Source: Acidobacteria bacterium UBA7540 (GTDB lineage: Bacteria > Acidobacteriota > Terriglobia > UBA7540). Taken from it: DNA of 7,442 bases. The number at the start of each line of letters is the position of its first letter. Within the stretch, counting starts at the first letter, position 1. Both the position numbers and the translations under genes were made by a program. The stretch is from NCBI GenBank assembly GCA_002478145.1, contig DLMI01000184.1, forward strand, positions 1 to 7,442, written 5' to 3'. A model generated the notes under the pieces. That model made no database searches and was not told where the DNA came from. It saw nothing but the letters and a program-made list of their open reading frames with translations. This document shows positions 1 through 5,721 of the stretch, piece by piece.

Positions 1-521
1 CCCAAGGCAGCAGCGCCGTTCACGATGTCCTCTCGGTTCACCTTCCGGGCGAAGGCCTTATCTTTCATTCTTTTTCGAACCGACTTCGTATCCACCTCGG
101 CTAGGGATTTTCCCGGCTTGATCAAGGCGACGGCAGTGATGAATCCAGCGAGCTCGTCGCAAGCAAAAAGAGATTTTTCCATCGGCGTATCGCGCGTAAC
201 GCCTGTGTACTGCGCGTGGGACATGACCGCCCGCCGGATCACTTCCGGCCACCCGTGTTTTTTGAGAATCTCGTTTCCCTTGTGAGGATGATCTTCCAGG
301 CTGGGAAACCTTTCATAATCAAAATCGTGAATGAGTCCGACGATGCCCCACAGGTCTTCTTCGGACAACCCAAGATCGGAAGACTCCGAGTTCCCTGAGC
401 CGCCAGCAAACTTACCGGAGCAAGCGCGCATGCAGGCCTCAACCGCCAGCGCGTGCTTGCGCAAACTTTCTGACTGGGTGAACTCAGTTAGTAAACACCA
501 CGCGGACTCACGATCAATCAT
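1..521 (-). CDS. HD-domain hydrolase (metal-dependent phosphohydrolase family), C-terminus cut by window edge
   Basis: The minus strand is open from an ATG at 521 to the left edge, giving 173 codons with no stop. The protein has the spaced ligands of an HD-superfamily phosphohydrolase: His23 in LRKHALAVEA, His65-Asp66 in GLIHDFDYERF, His78 and His80 shortly after, His102 in MSHAQYTG, and Asp122 in FACDELAGF. The tail, with MKDKAFARKVNREDI, matches the conserved end of the roughly 190-residue stand-alone HD proteins, so perhaps 20-30 residues lie outside the window. The start is supported by AGGGCG (minus strand, 533-528) six bases upstream. The HD fold usually hydrolyses phosphomonoester or phosphodiester bonds in the cytoplasm with bound metal. 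The substrate of this subfamily is not known to me and cannot be read from the sequence. The gene is divergent from the regulator at 722. Family assignment is strong; function is open. Confidence 0.88.
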   Translation of the reverse strand, partial: MIDRESAWCLLTEFTQSESLRKHALAVEACMRACSGKFAGGSGNSESSDLGLSEEDLWGIVGLIHDFDYERFPSLEDHPHKGNEILKKHGWPEVIRRAVMSHAQYTGVTRDTPMEKSLFACDELAGFITAVALIKPGKSLAEVDTKSVRKRMKDKAFARKVNREDIVNGAAAL

Positions 522-580
522 TGCTTTCGCCCTGTTTTCTGCGGGATTTCGCCGCTTGCTTTCGGTTTTCACCGGCAAGA

Positions 581-609
581 TTTATAGCTTCATACATTTT
601 AACCTTGAC
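581..609 (-). promoter_or_regulatory. Weak candidate promoter for the HD-hydrolase gene
   Basis: On the minus strand a TATAAA hexamer (586-581) lies about 60 bases before the ATG at 521, inside the most AT-rich stretch of the divergent intergenic region. The hexamer 17 bases further upstream (GTCAAG, 609-604) is a poor -35 match. On the plus strand the same area holds a perfect TTGACA at 605-610, but no good -10 sits 16-18 bases downstream of it (CAGATT is the best). The 200-base region therefore probably carries the promoters of both divergent genes, but I cannot place either firmly. Confidence 0.2.
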
Positions 610-721
610 ATCCACAGGCCTTGTACCGCAGATTGTCACTGCAGTCGGAACCTCTTCCCCCATAGTTAGGTTCCGTTGTTTAGAAGTAAGGAGTAGCCGG
701 CTCTGGCACTCCCACAACCCG

Positions 722-1261
722 ATGGCCACGACCCTTGCCCCGGTAGACTCACGGGAAGTCGTCCGTTGCGATCACTGCCTGTTGGTTCAATTCCGTACGG
801 TCAACAACAATTGCCGACGCTGCCACTCGTCCCTGGACGAGGAACCCGAGCCCGAGCCGGTGGTGATGGCGCCACCGGTAATGATGCCCATGCCTGGAAT
901 AGGCCGCGGACACCTGAACCTCGCAACGTCGATCCGCTCGCTGCGGCTGCGCAGCGGCTTGAGCCAGCGCCAACTGGCAGGACGCATGTCCGTGCCGCGG
1001 ACTTACGTTTCCAAAATTGAAAACGAGAAAGCGACGCCCACGCTGTCGTCCCTGGAACGGCTGGCGCGAGCCTTGGAGGTGACCGTGCCGGAGTTGCTCA
1101 GTGGCGGGGAAAAGAACCGCCAGGATGAAATCAGCGAACTGATGAAAGATCAGTTCATCGCGGAGATCCTGCCGTTCGTTTCACAACTGAACGGAATGCA
1201 GATGTCGAGCATCCTGACACAAGTGCGGGACTTGACGGTGCGGCCAAGAAGGACCGCGTGA
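722..1261 (+). CDS. XRE-family helix-turn-helix regulator with N-terminal zinc-ribbon-like CxxC pairs
   Basis: A 179-residue protein with three parts. Residues 16-34 hold Cys16-x2-Cys19 and Cys31-x2-Cys34, the spacing of a small zinc ribbon. Residues 41-58 form an acidic then proline-rich linker (EPEPEP onward). Residues about 68-127 form an XRE/Cro-type helix-turn-helix (SIRSLRLRSGLSQRQLAGRM, then VPRTYVSKIENEKATPTLSSL). The last 50 residues look helical and may dimerise. The frame is open upstream to 521, but the extra 67 residues are Ser/Phe/Arg-rich with no family resemblance, so I chose the ATG at 722, just before the cysteine module. No Shine-Dalgarno sits at the right distance; an AAGGAG at 688-693 is 28 bases away and probably irrelevant. 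It is likely a cytoplasmic DNA-binding regulator, but its targets are unknown. It is followed by a strong terminator, so it is not co-transcribed with the protease gene downstream. Confidence 0.85.
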   Translation: MATTLAPVDSREVVRCDHCLLVQFRTVNNNCRRCHSSLDEEPEPEPVVMAPPVMMPMPGIGRGHLNLATSIRSLRLRSGLSQRQLAGRMSVPRTYVSKIENEKATPTLSSLERLARALEVTVPELLSGGEKNRQDEISELMKDQFIAEILPFVSQLNGMQMSSILTQVRDLTVRPRRTA

Positions 1262-1283
1262 GCGAAGGGACTCATTCATGTGG

Positions 1284-1326
1284 GGACAGCCGCCATCGGC
1301 TGTCCGAGCCGAGGCGAAGCCCGGCT
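1284..1326 (+). repeat. Double-hairpin palindromic element (REP-like candidate)
   Basis: Two stem-loops are separated by a single base. The first has a perfect 9-bp stem, GGACAGCCG (1284-1292) with CGGCTGTCC (1297-1305), around a CCAT loop. The second pairs AGCCG (1307-1311) with CGGCT (1322-1326), bulges A1312, then pairs GGC (1313-1315) with GCC (1319-1321) around GAA. It lies between a stop codon and an intrinsic terminator and has no U-tract of its own. This architecture is typical of REP-type intergenic palindromes, and I recall similar 'ggacagccgcc…cggctgtcc' elements in acidobacterial genomes. Only one copy is present here, so the repeat status is inferred. Confidence 0.55.
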
Positions 1327-1370
1327 GCTCCCTTTACATAATTTTATCCGGGCAAACCAGCCAACTCACG

Positions 1371-1402
1371 GCCGGGACCAATCCCTTGGTCCCGGCTTTT
1401 TT
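1371..1402 (+). terminator. Strong intrinsic terminator after the XRE regulator gene
   Basis: A perfect 10-bp GC-rich stem, GCCGGGACCA (1371-1380) with TGGTCCCGGC (1387-1396), closes a 6-base loop (ATCCCT) and is followed directly by six T residues (1397-1402). This is the canonical Rho-independent form. It ends the transcript of the regulator gene, 110 bases after that gene's stop, and isolates it from the protease gene beginning 49 bases further on. The reverse strand lacks an equivalent U-tract, so it acts in the plus direction. Confidence 0.92.
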
Positions 1403-1451
1403 GCTGCACGGCCAACTGAATCCGAAATAGATCGACTTACATCTATGCAGC

Positions 1452-2543
1452 ATGCACCTGGAAGAATCTGATAGTGTCTTTTCCGCTTTCTCTGCCCACC
1501 CTGCGTCGCTGAATCAACCCGAGGCGAACAGTTGGGAAGATGAAACTCCCCGTGTTGTGTCGCCGACCGCGAGTTCCACCGGATCCGACGATTCGTTACT
1601 CGATGCCTACTCCCGGGCAGTGACCGGCGCGGTGGGGCGCGTCAGTCCTTCGGTAGTGAACATTGAAGTTCATCAATCCGCCGGTCGCACACGTTCGGGC
1701 GAGCCGCGCGAACAGCGTGGCGGAGGCTCGGGGTTCGTCTTCACTCCCGATGGTCTGATTCTCACCAACAGCCACGTCGTACATGACGCGCGCCGCATCG
1801 AAGTCACCCTGTCAGACGGCCGCCGCATGCCGGCAACCGCCATCGGAGACGATCCGGCGAGCGACCTTGCTGTCGTGCGTGTAGACGAGCCCGGCCTCAC
1901 CGCTGCTGCCCTCGGCGATTCGCAACGGCTTCGTGTGGGACAACTGGTGGTCGCCATCGGCAATCCGTACGGATTTCAATCCACGGTGACGGCAGGGGTG
2001 GTGAGCGCGTTAGGACGTTCGCTGCGCTCCTATTCCGGGCGGCTGATCGACGATGTAATCCAGACCGACGCCGCGCTCAATCCCGGCAACTCCGGTGGCC
2101 CACTGGTGGATTCCGCGGGGCGAGTGGTGGGGGTGAACACGGCGACCATTTTGCCGGCGCAGGGAATATGTTTCGCCATCGGAATCAATACTGCAAAGTT
2201 CGTCGCCAGCCGCCTGCTGCGCGACGGACGCATCCGCCGCAGCTACATCGGCGTCTCGGCGCAGACCGTGCCGGTGCATCGCCGCGTGGTGCGCTTTTAT
2301 GATCTGCCCAAGGAAACGGGCGTGGTCGTATTGTCGGTCGAACAGAAGAGTCCGGCGCGACTTGCAGGCGTCCGCGAAGGCGACGTAATCATTGCGCTGG
2401 AAGGCCATCCGGTAGCGGGTGTGGATGATTTACACCGTGTGCTGACCGATGTTCGCGTGGGCGTAAGCTGCTCGCTGACGGTACTGCGCCACACGGAGAA
2501 GCTGGAAATGAAGATCGTGCCCGAGGAAACCTCGAACAGCTAG
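1452..2543 (+). CDS. HtrA/DegP-like trypsin-fold serine protease (S1C) with one PDZ domain, no export signal
   Basis: A 363-residue protein. Residues about 50-255 form an S1C protease domain with a complete catalytic triad: His108 in LTNSHVVHDA, Asp138 in DDPASDLAVV, and Ser214 in PGNSGGPLVD. Residues about 264-357 form one PDZ domain (SYIGVSAQ onward, with SPARLAGVREGDVIIALEG). HtrA-family enzymes degrade or refold damaged proteins, normally in the periplasm. This one starts with about 50 polar, Ser/Glu/Pro-rich residues and has no signal peptide or membrane segment. An in-frame TAG at 1428-1430 and the absence of any other start codon before 1452 rule out a longer N-terminus. It would therefore remain cytoplasmic unless exported in an unrecognised way. 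There is no clear Shine-Dalgarno before the ATG. Upstream it is shielded by the terminator at 1371-1402; uppS follows after 112 bases. Confidence 0.93.
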   Translation: MHLEESDSVFSAFSAHPASLNQPEANSWEDETPRVVSPTASSTGSDDSLLDAYSRAVTGAVGRVSPSVVNIEVHQSAGRTRSGEPREQRGGGSGFVFTPDGLILTNSHVVHDARRIEVTLSDGRRMPATAIGDDPASDLAVVRVDEPGLTAAALGDSQRLRVGQLVVAIGNPYGFQSTVTAGVVSALGRSLRSYSGRLIDDVIQTDAALNPGNSGGPLVDSAGRVVGVNTATILPAQGICFAIGINTAKFVASRLLRDGRIRRSYIGVSAQTVPVHRRVVRFYDLPKETGVVVLSVEQKSPARLAGVREGDVIIALEGHPVAGVDDLHRVLTDVRVGVSCSLTVLRHTEKLEMKIVPEETSNS

Positions 2544-2585
2544 AGGGTCGGTTTCTTTCAGCTTCGGTTTTCTGCGAACAGCCTG

Positions 2586-2594
2586 TGCTATAAC
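2586..2594 (+). promoter_or_regulatory. Candidate extended -10 promoter for uppS
   Basis: TG (2586-2587), one base, then TATAAC (2589-2594) forms an extended -10 element in the 112-base gap between the protease gene and uppS. No convincing -35 lies 16-18 bases upstream, which extended -10 promoters can tolerate. Transcription would begin near 2601, giving a leader of about 55 bases that contains the hairpin at 2611-2647. This is inferred from the motif alone. Confidence 0.4.
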
Positions 2595-2610
2595 TTTCGA
2601 CGATTGCAAG

Positions 2611-2648
2611 CCCTTCCCTGCTGTGTTAGCTTCGGGATTCGGAAGGGG
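2611..2648 (+). promoter_or_regulatory. uppS ribosome-binding site, potentially masked by a leader hairpin
   Basis: The uppS Shine-Dalgarno GGAAGGGG (2641-2648) ends seven bases before the TTG start at 2656 and is the strongest in the window. Its first seven bases (2641-2647) are exactly complementary to CCCTTCC at 2611-2617, which would form a 7-bp GC-rich stem over a 23-base loop. A small inner stem, GCT (2620-2622) with AGC (2628-2630), is possible. Formation of the outer stem would hide the ribosome-binding site. The complementarity is seen directly; a regulatory role is inference. Confidence 0.45.
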
Positions 2649-2655
2649 ATAGGCC

Positions 2656-3474
2656 TTGCAGGCAAGAGTTCCCGCCGGTCTGGATCGCAAGGAAACCGAA
2701 ATTTACCGGCAGCTTGATCCAGAACGGCTCCCAAGACACATCGCGATCATTATGGATGGCAACGGGCGCTGGGCCAAGAGGCGCCACATGCCGCGCGTGG
2801 CCGGGCATCGCGCCGGGGTTGAGGCCGTGCGCTGCACGGTCGAGACGGCGGCCCGCATCGGCATCTCCGCACTCACGCTGTACGCCTTCTCGGAAGAAAA
2901 CTGGAAGAAGCGGCCGAAGAACGAAGTGGATTTCTTGATGCGCTTGCTGAGCCGCTTCCTCAAGGCCGAGGTCCCCACGCTCAACAAGAACAATATCCGC
3001 CTGGAATATATCGGCAGACAGCAGGAACTCCCCGATGATGTGCAGGAGCGCATGGCTTGGGCGCGAAAGAGCACAGGTCACAATACGGGCACAGTACTGA
3101 CGCTGGCGCTGAACTACAGCGCGCGCAGCGAACTGGTAGACGCGTTTCGCTCCATGGTCAACGCAGCTTCGCAGAACGGCGGCCTTGAGCACCTCCGGAT
3201 TGACGAAGACACGGTCGGAAATCATCTTTACACGCGGCACTTGCCCGATCCGGACCTGGTGGTGCGCACCTCCGGCGAGATGCGGCTAAGCAACTTCTTG
3301 CTCTGGCAGTTGGCCTACGCCGAGATTTATGTAACGCCCACACTCTGGCCCGATTTCCGCGGCGTGCATCTGCTGGAAGGCATTGCCGAGTATCAGAAGC
3401 GCGAGCGGCGTTACGGCGGATTGAACCATGGCGAATCGCACGCGCACTCCCAACCAGCGAAGGTTACCAAGTAG
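2656..3474 (+). CDS. uppS: Undecaprenyl diphosphate synthase (cis-prenyltransferase UppS/IspU)
   Basis: A 272-residue cytosolic enzyme that condenses isopentenyl diphosphate units onto farnesyl diphosphate in cis, making the C55 lipid carrier precursor for peptidoglycan and surface glycans. The family signatures are all present: HIAIIMDGNGRWAKRR (Asp34 is the Mg2+/pyrophosphate residue, equivalent to E. coli Asp26), His51 in GHRAG, YAFSEENW (76-83), and RTSGEMRLSNFLLWQ, with Arg204, Arg210 and Ser212 binding diphosphate, then YAEIY with Glu223. The start is TTG at 2656: it follows a strong GGAAGGGG by seven bases, and an in-frame TAG at 2650-2652 excludes anything further upstream. A polar tail of about 18 residues extends past the usual end. 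cdsA follows after nine bases. Chain length of the product cannot be read from sequence alone. Confidence 0.96.
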   Translation: MQARVPAGLDRKETEIYRQLDPERLPRHIAIIMDGNGRWAKRRHMPRVAGHRAGVEAVRCTVETAARIGISALTLYAFSEENWKKRPKNEVDFLMRLLSRFLKAEVPTLNKNNIRLEYIGRQQELPDDVQERMAWARKSTGHNTGTVLTLALNYSARSELVDAFRSMVNAASQNGGLEHLRIDEDTVGNHLYTRHLPDPDLVVRTSGEMRLSNFLLWQLAYAEIYVTPTLWPDFRGVHLLEGIAEYQKRERRYGGLNHGESHAHSQPAKVTK

Positions 3475-3483
3475 CCTCCCAGC

Positions 3484-4380
3484 ATGCTGAAACGCATCGC
3501 GACCGCGCTGGTCCTGATTCCGATTGTGATGTTTCTGGTGCTGCGCGCCCCAGTGCCGGTAGTGGCCGTAGTGGCAGCCGCAGTCGCGCTGGTCACGGTC
3601 CAGGAATTTCTGAAGCTTACCGAGTCCTATGGTGTCCACCCTCTGCGCTTGCCGACTTACATCTTCGTAGGATTCTTTTTTCTTCTGCTGGCCACAAGTG
3701 CCGCGGTTGAAACGCCACAACTTTCCGCCGTCAGGTTCGTCCTCGGCGTGGGATTTGCTTGCGCCATTTCCCCCTTCATTTTTCTGACCATCACCATGCG
3801 GAGGTCGCCGATGGCCGGCGGGTATCCGGCAGCGGCGTCGTCGGCCTTCGCCTTTGCCTACATTGCCCTGCCCATGGGAATGCTGGTGCAGTTGCGCCAG
3901 CAGTGGGCTGGCGCATTTTGGATACTCTACCTTCTTCTGGTCGTCTGGGCGGGGGACATCTTCGCCTATTTCGTCGGCCGGGGGTTGGGACGGCACCTGA
4001 TGGCGCGCCGCATCAGCCCCAAGAAAACCTGGGAGGGCGCGGCTGCCTCACTCGCCGCAAGTCTAGTCTTCGGCATTCTCCTGTTCAACCATGCCCTTCA
4101 GATCAGTTCGTTCTTGCTGCGCGTCGGATTGATCCAGCGGCGCGACGGACTATTCGGCCTGGAGAAGCCGGAAATGTGGCCTATCATCCTGCTGACCATC
4201 GCTCTGAATATTGCCGCGCAGCTTGGCGACCTGGTGGAGTCTCTGATCAAGCGCGGAGCCGGCGTAAAGGATTCCGGTACAATTCTTCCCGGCCACGGAG
4301 GCATGCTCGACCGCATCGATGCCCTCCTTTTTGCCGCTCCGGTGCTGTGGTACTATGCGGCCTGGCGTGTCTTGCAATAA
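3484..4380 (+). CDS. cdsA: Phosphatidate cytidylyltransferase (CDP-diacylglycerol synthase)
   Basis: A 298-residue integral inner-membrane protein that converts phosphatidic acid and CTP to CDP-diacylglycerol, the precursor of all major phospholipids. Several hydrophobic segments are visible (about 6-38, 57-75, 84-104, 118-136, 142-164, 187-204, 232-248, 279-296). The CdsA signature occupies 253-279: SLIKR, then Lys262-Asp263, then LPGHGGMLDRID with Asp276 and Asp279. Upstream are WAGDIFAYFVGRGLGRH (155-171) and ISPKKTWEG (177-185), both typical of the catalytic half. The start MLKRIATALVLIPIV is the usual CdsA N-terminus. No good Shine-Dalgarno is present in the nine-base gap after uppS, so translational coupling to uppS is likely. 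Length is normal for the family. Confidence 0.96.
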   Translation: MLKRIATALVLIPIVMFLVLRAPVPVVAVVAAAVALVTVQEFLKLTESYGVHPLRLPTYIFVGFFFLLLATSAAVETPQLSAVRFVLGVGFACAISPFIFLTITMRRSPMAGGYPAAASSAFAFAYIALPMGMLVQLRQQWAGAFWILYLLLVVWAGDIFAYFVGRGLGRHLMARRISPKKTWEGAAASLAASLVFGILLFNHALQISSFLLRVGLIQRRDGLFGLEKPEMWPIILLTIALNIAAQLGDLVESLIKRGAGVKDSGTILPGHGGMLDRIDALLFAAPVLWYYAAWRVLQ

Positions 4381-4421
4381 GTACCCGCCTCCCGCTTCCC
4401 CAGCGGTCGCAGCGAAACGCG

Positions 4422-4427
4422 TAAAAT
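4422..4427 (+). promoter_or_regulatory. Candidate -10 element for dxr
   Basis: TAAAAT (five of six matches to the consensus) lies in the 97-base gap between cdsA and dxr. Transcription from it would begin near 4434 and give a leader of about 44 bases. No convincing -35 and no TG extension are present, so this is a weak internal promoter at best. The gap is much larger than that between uppS and cdsA, which favours a separate start of transcription. Confidence 0.33.
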
Positions 4428-4477
4428 AGGATTTCGAGAACTTCAGCTCGCAGAATTCGCCTGAGAATTTATCTGAT

Positions 4478-5674
4478 ATGAGACGCATCGCCATCCTGGG
4501 ATCGACCGGATCCATCGGCCGCAGCACCCTGAGCGTGGCAGAGTCCTATCCGGAACGATTTCAGATCGTTGCCCTAGCCGCAGGCGCCAATCTTGATGCA
4601 GCGTCCGAACAGGCGCGACGTTGGCGGCCAAGAGTAATTTCAATGGCCTCCGAGCCGGATGCCGATCTGTTGCGCGCGCGCCTCAAGCAAGCCGGCCTCA
4701 GCGAAATCGAGGTGCTCTACGGTCCGGCGGGCGTCGTGAAGATCGCCACCCATTCTGAGGCGGACTTCGTGGTCAGCGCCATCGTCGGTGTAGCCGGGCT
4801 CGAGGCCACGTATGAAGCTGTGAAAGCCGGAAAGATCGTCGGTGTGGCCAATAAGGAATGCCTCGTCGCTGCGGGCGAGTTAATCACAGCCGAGGCGCGC
4901 AAACAAGGCAAGCCTCTGCTGCCCATCGACAGCGAGCACAACGCCGTGCACCAGTGCCTCCGAGGCGGGCGGATCGAGGAAGTGGAGCGTATCTGGCTCA
5001 CCGCATCCGGCGGGCCATTTCTGAACATGCCACGCTCGGAGTTCAGTTCCATCACAGTGGAGCAGGCGCTGAATCATCCGACATGGAAGATGGGCAAGCG
5101 TATCACGATCGATTCGGCGACTTTGATGAACAAAGGCTTCGAAGTAATCGAGGCATGCAGGTTGTTTCACATGTCGCCCTCGAAAGTGGAAGTAATTGTC
5201 CATCCGCAGTCGACAATTCATTCCATGGTGGAGTTTGTAGATGGCAGCATACTTGCTCAGTTTTCCGTGACCGACATGCGCCTCCCGATCCTCTACGCTC
5301 TGACCTATCCCGAGCGAATTCAGTCGGATATGCGCTTCCCGGTCAGAGACTTGCGTCATCTCGACTTTAGCCCTCCAGACATGAGTAAATTTCCCTGTCT
5401 CCGTTTAGCATATGAAGCGGCTGAGGCGGGTGGGGCGAGGACGGTCGCGCTTAACGCCGCAGATGAAGTCGCCGTGGCTGCGTTTCTTGAGGGCAGCATC
5501 GCCTTCGATGAAATTCCCAGGATCATCGAAGGGACGGTTGCAGCATCTAATTCTGGGAAACTGGGTTCGATCGAAGGAGTGCTTCAAGCCGACGCTGAAG
5601 CCCGCCGATATGCTCAAAAGGCGGTGGGCAAGTTGAGTGGGGCCGGACGTGCGCGAGCAACTTCTTTCATCTAG
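4478..5674 (+). CDS. dxr: 1-deoxy-D-xylulose 5-phosphate reductoisomerase
   Basis: A 398-residue cytosolic enzyme that rearranges and reduces deoxyxylulose 5-phosphate with NADPH to methylerythritol 4-phosphate, the committed step of the MEP isoprenoid pathway. The NADPH-binding loop is GSTGSIG (8-14). The metal ligands are Asp151 and Glu153 in PIDSEHNAV and Glu222 in MNKGFEVIEA. Substrate-binding residues equivalent to those of E. coli are Ser177 (TASGGPF), His200, Trp203 and Met205 (NHPTWKMGK), Ser213, Asn218 and Lys219. The HPQSTIHSMVEFVDGS segment is typical. Two mild deviations from common sequences are Cys128 in ANKECLV, where Ser or Thr is more usual, and His158 in NAVHQCL, where Phe or Leu is common; neither is catalytic. 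The Shine-Dalgarno is weak. rseP follows after 47 bases. Length matches the family. Confidence 0.97.
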   Translation: MRRIAILGSTGSIGRSTLSVAESYPERFQIVALAAGANLDAASEQARRWRPRVISMASEPDADLLRARLKQAGLSEIEVLYGPAGVVKIATHSEADFVVSAIVGVAGLEATYEAVKAGKIVGVANKECLVAAGELITAEARKQGKPLLPIDSEHNAVHQCLRGGRIEEVERIWLTASGGPFLNMPRSEFSSITVEQALNHPTWKMGKRITIDSATLMNKGFEVIEACRLFHMSPSKVEVIVHPQSTIHSMVEFVDGSILAQFSVTDMRLPILYALTYPERIQSDMRFPVRDLRHLDFSPPDMSKFPCLRLAYEAAEAGGARTVALNAADEVAVAAFLEGSIAFDEIPRIIEGTVAASNSGKLGSIEGVLQADAEARRYAQKAVGKLSGAGRARATSFI

Positions 5675-5721
5675 CGTTCAGTTGTTGGAATCTAACGAAT
5701 TGCGGAGTACGTGTCACCTTT

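Noticed and set aside
605..610. A perfect TTGACA -35 hexamer on the plus strand upstream of the XRE regulator
   Set aside because: No acceptable -10 lies 16-18 bases downstream (best CAGATT, three of six), so I do not call a promoter from it.
521..721. An in-frame upstream extension of 67 residues for the XRE regulator
   Set aside because: The added residues are Ser/Phe/Arg-rich with no domain resemblance, and the conserved-looking cysteine module begins soon after the ATG at 722. The extension covers the divergent intergenic region where promoters are expected.
1280..1471. A 63-residue open frame between the XRE regulator and protease genes
   Set aside because: It runs through the double hairpin and the intrinsic terminator and shows no protein-like composition or start signal.
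2526..2558. A possible terminator at the end of the HtrA-like gene
   Set aside because: GAAACC (2526-2531) can pair with GGTTTC (2550-2555), but the stem is only six bases with an 18-base loop and a mixed pyrimidine tail. This is too weak to call.
3286..3996. A 236-residue minus-strand open frame across the uppS-cdsA junction
   Set aside because: Low-complexity antisense composition rich in Gly, Arg, Gln and His. It overlaps two certain genes, so it is a shadow frame.
3759..4424. A 221-residue plus-strand open frame inside cdsA
   Set aside because: It is an out-of-frame translation of cdsA with Arg/Pro/His-rich composition and no domain. The CdsA signature is intact in the main frame, so there is no frameshift.
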